Shown here: piece by piece, positions 7,401-16,794 of the stretch
Layout: each line of letters opens with the position of its first letter
How positions within the stretch are numbered: the first letter of the stretch is position 1
The notes under the pieces: model-generated
The model's database searches: none
The model's input: only the letters and a program-made list of their open reading frames with translations
What the model was told of the DNA's origin: nothing
Made by a program: the position numbers and the translations under genes
Source of the DNA: Photobacterium marinum
GTDB lineage: Bacteria > Pseudomonadota > Gammaproteobacteria > Enterobacterales > Vibrionaceae
Direction: 5' to 3'
Assembly (NCBI RefSeq): GCF_000331515.1
Contig: NZ_AMZO01000002.1
Location: 248,001 to 312,000 of the forward strand
DNA length: 64,000 nucleotides

Positions 7401-8603
7401 ATGATCATCAAACCTAAGATTCGTGGATTTATTTGTACAACAACTCACCCGATGGGTTGTGAAGAGAACGTAAAAGAGCAGATTGCTTACACTAAAGCCC
7501 AGGGTCCGATTGCAAATGCACCTAAGCGTGTACTGGTAATTGGTTCTTCAAGCGGCTATGGCCTGTCATCACGTATTGCTGCTGCATTTGGCGGCGATGC
7601 TGCGACAATCGGTGTGTTCTTTGAAAAGCCAGGTACAGAGAAAAAACCGGGTACTGCAGGTTGGTATAACTCAGCGGCATTTGACAAGTTTGCCAAAGAG
7701 GAAGGCCTTTACTCTAAGAGCCTGAATGGTGATGCTTTCTCTAACGAAGCAAAACAAAAAACAATTGATCTGATCAAGGAAGACCTGGGTCAGGTTGATA
7801 TGGTGGTTTACTCTCTGGCGTCACCAGTACGTAAGATGCCAGAAACCGGTGAAGTTATCCGTTCAACCCTGAAGCCAATGGGCGAAACTTACACTGCGAC
7901 AGCTGTAGACACTAACAAAGACGTTCTGATTGAAGCTAGCATCGAGCCGGCAAACGAGCAGGAAGTCGAAGATACCGTTAAGGTAATGGGCGGTCAGGAC
8001 TGGGAGCTGTGGATCAACGCTCTGTCTGATGCTGGCGTATTGGCTGATGGCTGTAAGACAGTGGCTTACAGCTACATCGGTACTGAAATTACCTGGCCAA
8101 TCTACTGGCACGGTGCACTGGGTCAGGCGAAGATGGATCTGGATCGTGCAGCGAAAGAACTGGATGCTAAGTTGGCAGCAAACGGCGGTTCAGCAAACGT
8201 TGCTGTTCTGAAGAGTGTAGTTACTCAGGCAAGCTCTGCAATTCCTGTAATGCCTCTGTATATTGCAATGGTATTCAAGAAGATGCGTGAAGAAGGCGTG
8301 CATGAAGGCTGTATGGAGCAGATTCACCGTATGTTCACTCAGCGCCTGTACAAAGCTGATGGCTCTGCGGCTGAGGTGGATGAAGAAAACCGCCTGCGCC
8401 TGGATGACTGGGAACTACGTGATGACATCCAGAAGCACTGTCGTGAGCTGTGGCCGAATGTGACTAACGAGAATCTGTTCGAAGTTGCGGACTACCAGCA
8501 GTACAAGGACGAGTTCCTGAAACTGTTCGGCTTCGGTATTGAGTCTGTTGACTATGATGCAGATGTAAATCCACTGGTTGAATTTGATGTAGAAAACATC
8601 TGA
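7401..8603 (+). CDS. fabV: FabV, NADH-dependent enoyl-ACP reductase
   Basis: FabV reduces the enoyl-acyl carrier protein double bond in the last step of each fatty-acid elongation cycle. It is the triclosan-tolerant type first described in Vibrio cholerae. The 400-residue protein begins [20 protein letters not shown], has the nucleotide-binding turn [15 protein letters not shown] (44-58), and keeps the catalytic Tyr235 and Lys244 in the Y-x8-K arrangement characteristic of FabV. The ATG at 7401 is preferred over the TTG at 7395. Placement two genes after psrA puts fatty-acid synthesis and breakdown side by side. It is transcribed separately from fadE, since a strong terminator intervenes. Confidence 0.96.
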   Translation: MIIKPKIRGFICTTTHPMGCEENVKEQIAYTKAQGPIANAPKRVLVIGSSSGYGLSSRIAAAFGGDAATIGVFFEKPGTEKKPGTAGWYNSAAFDKFAKEEGLYSKSLNGDAFSNEAKQKTIDLIKEDLGQVDMVVYSLASPVRKMPETGEVIRSTLKPMGETYTATAVDTNKDVLIEASIEPANEQEVEDTVKVMGGQDWELWINALSDAGVLADGCKTVAYSYIGTEITWPIYWHGALGQAKMDLDRAAKELDAKLAANGGSANVAVLKSVVTQASSAIPVMPLYIAMVFKKMREEGVHEGCMEQIHRMFTQRLYKADGSAAEVDEENRLRLDDWELRDDIQKHCRELWPNVTNENLFEVADYQQYKDEFLKLFGFGIESVDYDADVNPLVEFDVENI

Positions 8604-8620
8604 TTCTTAGTGTGATTAAC

Positions 8621-8648
8621 AAAAAAACCGCCGAAAGGCGGTTTTTTT
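8621..8648. terminator. Bidirectional terminator between fabV and phoQ
   Basis: AACCGCC-GAAA-GGCGGTT is flanked by seven A on the left and seven T on the right, so it can end both fabV (plus) and the phoPQ transcript (minus). Confidence 0.92.
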
Positions 8649-8664
8649 GTTTCTGTCTGTATTA

Positions 8665-10008
8665 TTAGTGCTTCGGCAGATGAATCACGAAAGCCGCGCC
8701 TTCGATAGAAGCTTTTTCTACATGGATGCTGCCCTGATAACTCTTGACGATTTCATGGCAGACCGACAGGCCGATACCTTGACCGGGATTGAGCTGATCG
8801 GCACGAACGCCCCGTTGGAAAATAGCTTCACGCATATCCTCGCTTACACCGGGACCGTCATCTTCGATACGGATAATGAAGCTGTCATTGAGTTCTTTTA
8901 CTGACACCCGAACTTCACTGATACAAAAGCGATAAGCATTTTCCAGCAGGTTGCCCAGCAGCTCCATCAGATCGTTGCGGTTAATCGGCAGCTTGATGCG
9001 GTTACTGAAATGATAACCCAGCTTCACGTTCTTATCATTGTAAACCTTGCTGAGCATCCGGTTGAAACTGTCGATAGCCGGTTTCAGCTCCGTCTGATCT
9101 TTTTGCAGGCCTTGTTGACCCATCATGGCGCGTTTTAGCTGGTACTGCACCAAATCATCCATCTGGCTGATTTGCTCCATGATCCGCTGATTCAGTTCAG
9201 GACGTGACAACTCACGGTCATCCAAAAGAGCATTGGTTGCAGCTAATCGCGTTTTCAGGCTGTGGGCCAGATCGTCCATCGCATGGCGGTAACGGGATTT
9301 TTGGTCGTTACTGATCTGAATAAGCCTGTTGAGTGCCAGAGTGACGTCTTGCAGTTCCATCGGGAAGTCATCATCCAGCTTATTACGCTTAGCATCCGTC
9401 ATCTGATCCAACTGTGTTGCCAGTTTCCGCAATGGTTGGAAGCTCCAGTGAAATGCCGTCATCAGGAAAGCAATTGCAATCAGAACAAACAACCCCAGAT
9501 AGAAAGTGGTACGTTTGTGCAGTTGGTTCAGTGAGGACTGATAAGATTCACCAGAGCGCAACACGACCAGCTGATAGCTTCTGCCGCCTTCACGATCTCG
9601 GCTCATGTTATAGGCAATATAGCTGTGGTCGTTGCTTGTTTTGATCAGGGTTGGTACCGGAATGTCATCGGGCAGCTCACTACAGATGTTGCCGAGGTTA
9701 GCAACTTTGGCCTCATCAGAGAGCCAGATGGTATGGTCTGTCATATCACAGACCACAGACATGTAGTCGGTATCGGATGGATCGATAGAATCAATCCATT
9801 TGTCGACATCCTTGATCAGCCCGGCGCGGTTGAGCTGCGCCACCACCATTGGCATCTGTGCGACCAGCTCTGACGAGTAGGCGGCCATATAGCTCTGGCT
9901 ATAAAGCTGGTTGATAACCCCGGCCAGTGCAGAAGTGATAAGAACGATGATCGCCACCGAGGTAACCAGTACCCGGCGGCGTAGTCTTGGCTTGAGCAAC
10001 TGACTCAT
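8665..10008 (-). CDS. phoQ: PhoQ-like sensor histidine kinase
   Basis: This is an inner-membrane sensor kinase of 447 residues: transmembrane segment about 12-31, periplasmic sensor about 32-167, second membrane segment about 168-188, HAMP-like linker, phosphoacceptor His249 in DLAHSLKTRLA, N-box LLGNLLENAYRF and G-boxes EDDGPGV and GQGIGLSV. The DLxHSLKT box is the PhoQ signature, and the partner gene is clearly PhoP-like. The residue normally proline five after the histidine is arginine. The start overlaps the phoP stop by four bases (ATGA), so the pair is translationally coupled. The stimulus is not known; divalent cations or peptides are expected by analogy. Confidence 0.82.
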   Translation of the reverse strand: MSQLLKPRLRRRVLVTSVAIIVLITSALAGVINQLYSQSYMAAYSSELVAQMPMVVAQLNRAGLIKDVDKWIDSIDPSDTDYMSVVCDMTDHTIWLSDEAKVANLGNICSELPDDIPVPTLIKTSNDHSYIAYNMSRDREGGRSYQLVVLRSGESYQSSLNQLHKRTTFYLGLFVLIAIAFLMTAFHWSFQPLRKLATQLDQMTDAKRNKLDDDFPMELQDVTLALNRLIQISNDQKSRYRHAMDDLAHSLKTRLAATNALLDDRELSRPELNQRIMEQISQMDDLVQYQLKRAMMGQQGLQKDQTELKPAIDSFNRMLSKVYNDKNVKLGYHFSNRIKLPINRNDLMELLGNLLENAYRFCISEVRVSVKELNDSFIIRIEDDGPGVSEDMREAIFQRGVRADQLNPGQGIGLSVCHEIVKSYQGSIHVEKASIEGAAFVIHLPKH

Positions 10009-10679
10009 TGCGCTTGCAACTCGAAGATATAGCCCTGACCACGGATAGTTGAAATCGGGTTATCCTGGCCGTTAGTGGTAAATTTCTTGCGCAGACGGCT
10101 GATCATTACCTCAATGGTATTCGGATCGCCTTCCTGATCTTCATAAAGGACATCCAGCAGGCGCTGCTTAGAAACAACCTGGCGACTGTGACGCATCAGG
10201 TATTCCAGCAGATCGTATTCAAAGGCGGTCAGTTCCAGTTGGTTCTCATTGATAAACACCTGCTTGGCCAGCAGATCAACACGAATATTACCGGCTGTCA
10301 TTTCTGGTTTTACAAAACCGGCACTGCGGCGAACCAATGCGCTCAGGCGGGCTACCATCTCTTCCTTCTGGAACGGCTTAACAAGGTAATCATCAGCGCC
10401 AGCCTCAAGACCTGTGACTTTATCCTGCCAGTTAGAGCGGGCAGTCAGGATGAGGATTGGCAGGCGAAGGCCCTTGTTGCGGATATCTTTGATCAGGCTG
10501 ATGCCGTCTCTGTCCGGAAGGCCGATATCAACAATAGCAACATCATTAGGGTAGTTCTCGGCAAAGAACAGTCCTTCCTCAGCAGTACCGGCACACTGTA
10601 CCTGGTTACCCAGCTCACCCAGCTGTGATTTGAGGTGGTGACTCAGAATCGGGTCATCTTCGACGATAAGAATACGCAT
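10005..10679 (-). CDS. phoP: PhoP-like response regulator (OmpR family)
   Basis: This 224-residue regulator pairs with the adjacent PhoQ. The receiver domain (1-120) has acidic pocket EDD at 8-10, phosphoacceptor Asp in VDIGLPDRDG, and LVKPF with the conserved lysine. The OmpR-type winged helix follows (LTAFEYDLLEYLMRHSRQVVSK; TIEVMISRLRKK; ISTIRGQGYIFE). Similarity to enterobacterial PhoP runs the full length, including WQDKVTGLEAGADDYLVKPF. I start at the ATG at 10679 because the receiver begins MRILIVEDD there; the frame extends upstream to 10694. Upstream lies a palindrome that could be an autoregulatory site. Confidence 0.85.
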   Translation of the reverse strand: MRILIVEDDPILSHHLKSQLGELGNQVQCAGTAEEGLFFAENYPNDVAIVDIGLPDRDGISLIKDIRNKGLRLPILILTARSNWQDKVTGLEAGADDYLVKPFQKEEMVARLSALVRRSAGFVKPEMTAGNIRVDLLAKQVFINENQLELTAFEYDLLEYLMRHSRQVVSKQRLLDVLYEDQEGDPNTIEVMISRLRKKFTTNGQDNPISTIRGQGYIFELQAQ

Positions 10680-10706
10680 AGTTTTGATTACCAATAATAA
10701 ATGTTT

Positions 10707-10726
10707 CTATTCAATATACTGAATAG
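10707..10726. promoter_or_regulatory. Palindrome upstream of phoP, candidate operator
   Basis: CTATTCA-N6-TGAATAG is a perfect 7-base inverted repeat 28-47 bases upstream of the phoP start, within the expected promoter. The same heptamer recurs at 10743, 10800 and 10863. The regulator is unknown; it does not look like the (T/G)GTTTA PhoP box. Confidence 0.4.
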
Positions 10727-10766
10727 TAAAGAGAGTGGCGAATATTCAGCAACTTAAATGTGTGTT

Positions 10767-10815
10767 ATACCAAACTAAACAATTTCGAAGGTGAGGTTGC
10801 TATTCAGTTTGGTAT
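10767..10815. repeat. Dispersed inverted-repeat element, copy A
   Basis: Arms ATACCAAACT (10767-10776) and AGTTTGGTAT (10806-10815) are perfectly complementary around a 29-base centre. A second element with the same terminal arms occurs at 40799-40867, so this looks like a short palindromic repeat family. It lies between ybjL and phoP. Confidence 0.6.
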
Positions 10816-10870
10816 CAGCACGCTTAAAATTGCTTGTACTGATATCACTATAGGCGAAGGGACTGAATAG

Positions 10871-10905
10871 ATGCTGACTCAGGGGGAGGATTGATGAGTC
10901 AGCAT
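10871..10905. other. Strong hairpin downstream of ybjL
   Basis: An 11-base perfect stem ATGCTGACTCA / TGAGTCAGCAT with a 13-base loop lies 20 bases past the ybjL stop. Neither strand has a T-run after it, so it may protect the mRNA end or slow the polymerase rather than act as a classical terminator. Confidence 0.55.
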
Positions 10906-10924
10906 CGAAAAATGATAGGTTTAC

Positions 10925-12607
10925 TTAGTTCAGAATGATCAGCAGAGTACCTGCAATGGTCAGCAGCACGTTGGCAATCGCATAGGTTCCGGCATAACCC
11001 AGAGCTGGAATTGTACTGCGGGCATGTTCGTTAATCATGTCCATTGCCGGGGCGCAGGTTCGTGCTCCGATGATGGCTCCGAACAGCAGTGCACGGTTCA
11101 TTTTCAGTACGTAAGCACCGAACAGGTAAGCCAGCACAACCGGGATAACGCTAACCATCAGGCTGGTGACAAATACGGCCATACCGACCTGGGCCAGAGA
11201 GCTGAACAGGTTCGAACCAGCGCTCAGGCCGATCCCGACCATAAAGACCATCAAACCGAGATCTTTGGTCATGTTCAGCGCTCCTTGCGGTACGTAACCG
11301 AATGTCGGGTGATTTGCCCGCAAAAAGCCCAGGGTGATACCTGCCAGCAGCAGACCGGCAGCGCTACCCAGACCGAAGGCAATCTGGCCGAAAGCCATGG
11401 TAATCGCACCAATTAGCAAGCCGACGATGAAGAAACAGCAGAATGCCAGTAGGTCGGCAATCTGACTGTGAACCGAGATGAAACCGATGCGTTCAGCAAG
11501 CCCCAGTACTCGGCTTTTCTCGCCACTGACCTGCAGGATATCCCCTTTGTTGAGCAGGATATTATGATCCATCGGCATTTCAATCTGAGCTCGAACAACG
11601 CGGTTCAGGAAACAGCCGTATTCCGACAGATTCAGATCTGACAGGCGCTTGCCAGCAATGCTGTCGTTCTTTACCACGATTTCTTCTTCTACCACGCGAA
11701 GGTCAAGCAGGTCACGGTCGAAAACTTCTTTACCGTTACGGAAGCTCGGATCTAGTCGGGCATGGCTGTCTGGATAACCAACCAGCGCAATTTCATCCCC
11801 TTCCTGCAAAATGGCATCACCGTCCGGGTTGGCAAGGATACCGTTACGGCGAACCCGTTCGATGTAACAGCCAGTCTGGCGGTAAATACCCAGTTCACGC
11901 AGGTTGCGGCCGTCAATCCAGTTAATCAGTTCAGGGCCGACACGGTAGGCACGGATAATCGGCAGGTACACTTTACGCTGAGCGACTTCTCCGATGCCGC
12001 GTTCACGGGCAATTTGCTGTGAGGACTCGGCAAGGTTTTGCTTTTGCAGCTTTGGCATCAGCTTCGCCAGCAGAATTAGGCTGACAAGGCCAACCAGATA
12101 CGACATGGCATAACCGACGCTCAGGCTGTCGACCATTTGCTGGATGGTAAAGCTGTCGCTGATCCCAGAAAGGCCGCTGTTCAGGGCATCTTTTGCACCT
12201 ACCAACACCGGTGTTGCTGTCAGAGAGCCAGCCATCAGACCTGTTGCCAGACCTAGGTCGAGGTTGAGGTTATGGGCCATGGTCAGGGTAATCACAATCG
12301 ATGAAAGTAGTACTACCAGTGTTAGTAGCAGGTAGTGCTTACCATCTTTAAAGAAAATACCAAAAAAGTTCGGGCCTGCTTCAATACCGACACAGAAGAT
12401 AAACAGCATAAAGCCGATATTCAGGGCCTCGGTATCAAAAGTAAAACCGGCATTACCGAATAACAGAGCGGTGATGAGCACACCGATTGAATTACCTAAC
12501 TGGAGGTTAGCAATTCTTAGTTTTCCGATACTCAGACCAACGGCAAGAACAACAAAAAGCAACAGAATATCATTCTGATGAAGGAGGGCGGCGACATCGA
12601 TATTCAC
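10925..12607 (-). CDS. ybjL: YbjL-type putative transporter (AspT/YidE/YbjL family)
   Basis: This 560-residue integral membrane protein has the family's duplicated layout. Five or six N-terminal membrane helices ([32 protein letters not shown]) come first, then two central RCK_C/TrkA_C domains (about residues 200-365, with [13 protein letters not shown] and [11 protein letters not shown]), then a second membrane half. Related AspT is an aspartate:alanine exchanger, but the YbjL substrate is unknown. I start at the GTG at 12607 because it gives [12 protein letters not shown], aligning with the usual YbjL N terminus and length (561 in E. coli); the frame stays open to 12694. The ybjL-grxA neighbourhood matches enteric bacteria. 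Confidence 0.85.
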   Translation of the reverse strand: MNIDVAALLHQNDILLLFVVLAVGLSIGKLRIANLQLGNSIGVLITALLFGNAGFTFDTEALNIGFMLFIFCVGIEAGPNFFGIFFKDGKHYLLLTLVVLLSSIVITLTMAHNLNLDLGLATGLMAGSLTATPVLVGAKDALNSGLSGISDSFTIQQMVDSLSVGYAMSYLVGLVSLILLAKLMPKLQKQNLAESSQQIARERGIGEVAQRKVYLPIIRAYRVGPELINWIDGRNLRELGIYRQTGCYIERVRRNGILANPDGDAILQEGDEIALVGYPDSHARLDPSFRNGKEVFDRDLLDLRVVEEEIVVKNDSIAGKRLSDLNLSEYGCFLNRVVRAQIEMPMDHNILLNKGDILQVSGEKSRVLGLAERIGFISVHSQIADLLAFCCFFIVGLLIGAITMAFGQIAFGLGSAAGLLLAGITLGFLRANHPTFGYVPQGALNMTKDLGLMVFMVGIGLSAGSNLFSSLAQVGMAVFVTSLMVSVIPVVLAYLFGAYVLKMNRALLFGAIIGARTCAPAMDMINEHARSTIPALGYAGTYAIANVLLTIAGTLLIILN

Positions 12608-12739
12608 AACAACATTTCCGGAAGAAGGGTGGTAGCAATAAACTGGATGGATTTTAGCTGATTTTAATCTTGGGTTATACCGAAATATGAGCAAACAAGA
12701 TAAAAAAACTACAATCTACCTGGTTGCTCCCAAAAACGG

Positions 12740-12772
12740 TAAAAATAAAAGAAGGCTGACAAATCAGCCTTC
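12740..12772 (-). terminator. Rho-independent terminator of grxA
   Basis: A 9-base perfect stem GAAGGCTGA / TCAGCCTTC with a CAAA loop is followed on the minus strand by TTTTATTTTTA. It lies 25 bases past the grxA stop. Confidence 0.85.
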
Positions 12773-12796
12773 ATTAAATCTTTGTTAGTAAAGAAA

Positions 12797-13060
12797 TTAT
12801 TGGAATAGGCCAAGATTTTCTTTTGCGTAGGCTTCGAACTCAGTACAGCCACCGATATGCTCTTGATCAATAAAGATTTGTGGTACTGTTTCTACTGGTT
12901 TTCCTACTGTTTTTTCTAGGTCTGCTTTGCTGATACCTTCGGCGTGGATATCAACATAACGGAAGTTGAAATCGTCTCGCTCTTCTTTAAGTTTTTCTGC
13001 CAGCTCTTTAGCTCGAACACAAAATGGGCAACCTGGGCGACCGAAAATAACAACGAACAT
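12797..13060 (-). CDS. grxA: Glutaredoxin 1
   Basis: GrxA is a small cytoplasmic thiol-disulfide oxidoreductase reduced by glutathione; it serves ribonucleotide reductase and other disulfide substrates. The 87-residue protein has the dithiol active site CPFC at residues 11-14, the cis-proline loop ETVPQIFID and the glutathione-binding HIGGCTEFE. Length and sequence match the class I Grx1. RBS GGAGAGA precedes the ATG. It has its own terminator and is probably monocistronic. Confidence 0.95.
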   Translation of the reverse strand: MFVVIFGRPGCPFCVRAKELAEKLKEERDDFNFRYVDIHAEGISKADLEKTVGKPVETVPQIFIDQEHIGGCTEFEAYAKENLGLFQ

Positions 13061-13327
13061 AATCTCTCTCCTTTAATTTTGATGGAATTACTATAACGTG
13101 ACAGCGCGAGCGGAGAAAGCGGGTTTTATCACTTGTTGCGATAGATAAAACCGATTGTTTAATTAGGTTAACGAAGCTTGCTTTCAACCAAGTGTGATGG
13201 GGGGCCAGTTCTGGCCTGTAGTTAGCTTTATCTCGGTAATTTGTTGTTCAGAATCAAAATCAGGAACCCGTTAGCATGCACACTCGATGATAATAATCAG
13301 AATATTCAGTTGTGTAATGGAGTACCT

Positions 13328-14506
13328 ATGTTTCAGTTTATGACGTCAACCCGGATTATTTTCGGTGAAGGTGCCTTGAATAATTCACTGTCTTCTCTCA
13401 ATCAGTTTGGATACAGCGTGTTGTTGGTTACCGGCAAAGATATCTCCCGGGCAGAACCTGTGATCCGCTACCTGAAACAGCAGAACATGCGTTATCAGCA
13501 GGTTGCTGTCCATGGTGAACCGCTGATCGCCATGATTGAAGAGATGGCGGCTATGGGGCGGAAGTTCAGGCCAGATATGGTATTGGCTATAGGTGGAGGA
13601 AGTGTGCTGGATGCCGGTAAGGCGCTGGCGGCGATGATTCCTAATCAGGGCAGTGTTTATGATTATGTCGAGGTGATAGGGCGCAATGTACCGTTACAAG
13701 CGAAGCCGCTTCCGTTTATTGCTGTGCCTACAACGGCTGGAACAGGGTCGGAAGTCAGTAAAAATGCGGTACTGAAATCAGCACAGGAGAATGTCAAAGT
13801 AAGCCTGCGTAGCCCGGATATGTTACCGGATATGGCAATAGTCGATCCGACGCTCACTTATGGAATGGATCCCGTAACAACGGGATGTTGCGGGATGGAT
13901 GCATTCAGTCATTTGATGGAAGCCTATGTCTGTGGTGAACCGAACCCGTTAACCGACATGGTATGTGAAGAAGGCTTACGCCGTTTGGCTGGTGCTATTC
14001 TGGCAGCCAGTGAGGACGATGAACCACGGGCTCGTTCCGATATGTCATTTGCTGCCATGCTCGGCGGAATGGCGCTGGCTAATGCCAAATTAGGTGCTGC
14101 GCACGGTCTCGCGTCGGCTTTGGGGGGGCGGCTGGATGCTCCTCACGGGCTGATCACCGCACAGCTTGCACCTTTTGTCATGCAGGAGAATGTGCTGGCA
14201 GCCAGGGAAGCCGGCAGAGCGGATGTACTGAATCGTTATCGACAGCTGGCGTGTATTCTTACTGGTCGGGTAAATGCGGAAATTATTGATGGTATCCTTT
14301 GGACAAAACGTACGCTGAAGCGCCTTAACTTGCCTTCTGTTGCTGATTACGGGCTTTGTGATGTGATGTTTGATGAAGTGGCTGAAGATGCCATGATGTC
14401 TAATGCAATTAAAGGAAACCCGCTGCCACTGAATAAGCAGAGATTGATCAGTATCTTGCAGCAGGTTTGTCAGCATTGTCTGGTCAGTCAGGAGTCTGCT
14501 GTTTAA
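13328..14506 (+). CDS. Iron-containing alcohol dehydrogenase
   Basis: This 392-residue member of the group III (Fe-type) alcohol dehydrogenases would interconvert an alcohol and aldehyde or ketone with NAD(P). It has the dinucleotide loop AIGGGSVLDAGKA, the TTAGTGSE motif, and metal ligands in GMDAFSHLMEAYV and in the region KLGAAHGLASALGG with a second HG at LDAPHG. The ATG at 13328 follows TGGAG with good spacing; the frame is open from 13241, but that extension (RNPLACTLDDNNQ) does not look like the family. The substrate cannot be told. nfsA follows 113 bases later. Confidence 0.85.
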   Translation: MFQFMTSTRIIFGEGALNNSLSSLNQFGYSVLLVTGKDISRAEPVIRYLKQQNMRYQQVAVHGEPLIAMIEEMAAMGRKFRPDMVLAIGGGSVLDAGKALAAMIPNQGSVYDYVEVIGRNVPLQAKPLPFIAVPTTAGTGSEVSKNAVLKSAQENVKVSLRSPDMLPDMAIVDPTLTYGMDPVTTGCCGMDAFSHLMEAYVCGEPNPLTDMVCEEGLRRLAGAILAASEDDEPRARSDMSFAAMLGGMALANAKLGAAHGLASALGGRLDAPHGLITAQLAPFVMQENVLAAREAGRADVLNRYRQLACILTGRVNAEIIDGILWTKRTLKRLNLPSVADYGLCDVMFDEVAEDAMMSNAIKGNPLPLNKQRLISILQQVCQHCLVSQESAV

Positions 14507-14619
14507 TTAATTTACTAATAGGTAAAGACAGTTTTTTGCTGCGTTTCTGCGAGTGGTGGAGAATTTATGTTACATTGAGCAAAGTTTCAACAAAATAAGG
14601 CTTTGTGACAGGGAACGCT

Positions 14620-15345
14620 ATGAATCAGACGATTGAAACTATTCTCCGCCACCGCTCAATTCGTAAGTTTACAGAGCAGCCATTGTCAGAAGAACAGTTG
14701 TCGGCAATTCTTGACAGTGCGATTGCTGCTTCCTCATCAAGTTTTATTCAGTGTGTAAGTATTATCAGGGTAACGGAATCGGATAAACGCGAGTCACTGG
14801 CCGAATATGCTGGTGGTCAGCCATATGTCGCCACTGCTGCTGAATTTTTGGTTTTTTGTGCCGACTATCACCGACATAAACAAATACATCCTGAAGCTAA
14901 ATTAGGTTTTACCGAGCAGACACTAATTGCCTCGGTGGATGCTGCGTTAATGGCACAAAATGCCATGGTAGCGGCTGAGTCTATGGGGCTGGGTGGTGTT
15001 TACATCGGTGGTATCCGCAATAATCCGGCTGAAGTGTCAGAACTGTTGTCTTTACCCCATCATGTGTTTCCATTGTTTGGTCTTTGCCTTGGCTTCCCGG
15101 CTCAGGATCCGGAGCGAAAGCCTAGGCTGCCACGAGAGCTGATAGTTCATCAGGACGAATACCAGCAGGATTTGGATCGGAACTTGCTTGCAGAATATGA
15201 TAATCAGGTTCGTGAGTATTACCGGACCCGGACTGGCGGCAATAAAAATACGTCATGGTCGGAGCAAATTACTGCCACTTTGGATAAGGAAGCCAGACCG
15301 TTCATTAAAGCTTTTATTAATGAAAAAGGCTTTAGTCTTAAATAA
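14620..15345 (+). CDS. nfsA: NfsA, oxygen-insensitive NADPH nitroreductase
   Basis: This FMN flavoprotein reduces nitroaromatics, quinones and related electrophiles with NADPH by two-electron steps. The 241-residue protein starts MNQTIETILRHRSIRKFTEQ, the FMN-binding RxxR-F segment of the family. It continues with SSSSFIQCVSIIRV, and GLGGVYIGGIRNNP near residue 130 is a signature of NfsA/FRP. Length fits NfsA (240 residues). The ATG at 14620 is preferred over the GTG at 14605 because AGGGA lies six to seven bases before it. In enteric bacteria nfsA is near grxA, as here. Confidence 0.93.
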   Translation: MNQTIETILRHRSIRKFTEQPLSEEQLSAILDSAIAASSSSFIQCVSIIRVTESDKRESLAEYAGGQPYVATAAEFLVFCADYHRHKQIHPEAKLGFTEQTLIASVDAALMAQNAMVAAESMGLGGVYIGGIRNNPAEVSELLSLPHHVFPLFGLCLGFPAQDPERKPRLPRELIVHQDEYQQDLDRNLLAEYDNQVREYYRTRTGGNKNTSWSEQITATLDKEARPFIKAFINEKGFSLK

Positions 15346-15558
15346 CAATAATGTAGAACTTTTTTACTTTGATAGAGTCAGATAAACTAACGAGTTTGAG
15401 TATTTGCTCAGAGCTGACCGGATTTATTGCCTTTGGCGTGCCTGCTTTTCTTGCAGGGCGGAAGAAAGTAGCCATATGAGTTGATGAGAGTAGGGGCAAT
15501 TTGCCGCTTCGGTGTTTCCCTCCTTCTGCGTCGTGTATTTATATCATCGGAAATTTAT

Positions 15559-16794
15559 ATGAAACAAATAGGGAAAGTGGCCTGTATTGTCTGTCTTGCT
15601 GCTTTACTGAGTGCCTGTCAGAGCACACCTGAAGGTGAAGAAGGAATTTCATCTGAAATAAATACGGAAAATGTCTATCAGAGTGCATTGAAGGTATACC
15701 GGGATTGGCAGAAGAAACTTCAGGAAATTGATCACCTGCAAGTGTATTCTCCTGATAAATATGCGCAGATTCAATCGAGCTGGCAAAAAGCCGATGCTAT
15801 TTATCAGGAGTTCAGCAAGACTCCTGAAAAGGCATTTGAAAGTTACTCACTGTTTTCCTCATCCACTTATCTTGATCGCTTTTATGAAGAAGTAGCGATA
15901 GTGGAAAAAACATTTGGAGAACTTGAAGAGCTGAAAAAGCTGGCGGATGAGGTGCTTGAGCCGGCGATTACACAGATGGCTTATCTAAATTCAATCCATG
16001 CCCGAGACTACTATCGTAGTGAGCATGTCAGGTTGATGCGCTTTTATGCCAAACTTTTTCGCTTGGTAGAAGAAGATGAACTGAGTGACGCAACTGAAGA
16101 GCAGGATGAGTTTCTTGAACGTGCTCATAGCCTGGAAATCCGCACTATCAAGAAAACCTATATTGAGCCGCTTGAAAATGCACTGCGTAAGCTCAGAAGC
16201 AATGATGTGAAATATTACGCGCCGCTCAGCTATGCCCGTGTTGAATCGAAAATTGCCAGCGGAAAGATGTTGATCGAACGCTCTCCACGGACTTTTGAAA
16301 AAATCGAGCAGCAGGTTATTGAGACTAATTTTGAATTAGCTCATGCAGAACATATCGCATTAGAAGTGCAGGCACTGCGTGACCGCAGCAGGGATGAATA
16401 TGAAAGCTTCATGCTTGATATTGAAACCAAGCTATTGAATATCTCGCAAGCGTTGAGTGATAAAGACTTGAGGGATAAGCCGCTTAAAGAGCAGGCTGCG
16501 TTGATCACACAGGAAGTGATGGCTAACCGTAAACATAACATGGTGATGAGACGTGAGCTGGAACAGTCATCAAAACAGGATGGGGCGGTAGAGGTAGAGT
16601 CGCTTCGGGATTTGGTTGCCGTTCAGCAAAAACAGATTGCTCAGCTTAAATCTCAGTTAAGGGATCTGAAAGCCTCACCGTACAGATTAAATGCTGAACT
16701 TGCATCTGGATCTGTTCCTTTGCAGACGCCTGAGGCATTGCCTGTGAATCCTGCGGTTGAAGATGCCCCTGAAACTCAACAGGAGATCCAGTAG
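15559..16794 (+). CDS. Coiled-coil lipoprotein of unknown function
   Basis: This 411-residue predicted lipoprotein has signal peptide 1-19 and a lipobox LLSAC with Cys20. The mature part is almost entirely helical and charged, with repeated heptad-like stretches at roughly 150-300 and a clear coiled coil near 345-375 (LVAVQQKQIAQLKSQLRDLK). The tail is rich in Pro, Glu and Gln. The +2 residue is Gln, so sorting to the outer membrane is expected. I do not recognise a characterised family; similar proteins are annotated in vibrios only as lipoproteins or ATPase-like. I chose the ATG at 15559 because it begins the signal peptide; the frame is open from 15481. A terminator follows. Confidence 0.75.
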   Translation: MKQIGKVACIVCLAALLSACQSTPEGEEGISSEINTENVYQSALKVYRDWQKKLQEIDHLQVYSPDKYAQIQSSWQKADAIYQEFSKTPEKAFESYSLFSSSTYLDRFYEEVAIVEKTFGELEELKKLADEVLEPAITQMAYLNSIHARDYYRSEHVRLMRFYAKLFRLVEEDELSDATEEQDEFLERAHSLEIRTIKKTYIEPLENALRKLRSNDVKYYAPLSYARVESKIASGKMLIERSPRTFEKIEQQVIETNFELAHAEHIALEVQALRDRSRDEYESFMLDIETKLLNISQALSDKDLRDKPLKEQAALITQEVMANRKHNMVMRRELEQSSKQDGAVEVESLRDLVAVQQKQIAQLKSQLRDLKASPYRLNAELASGSVPLQTPEALPVNPAVEDAPETQQEIQ

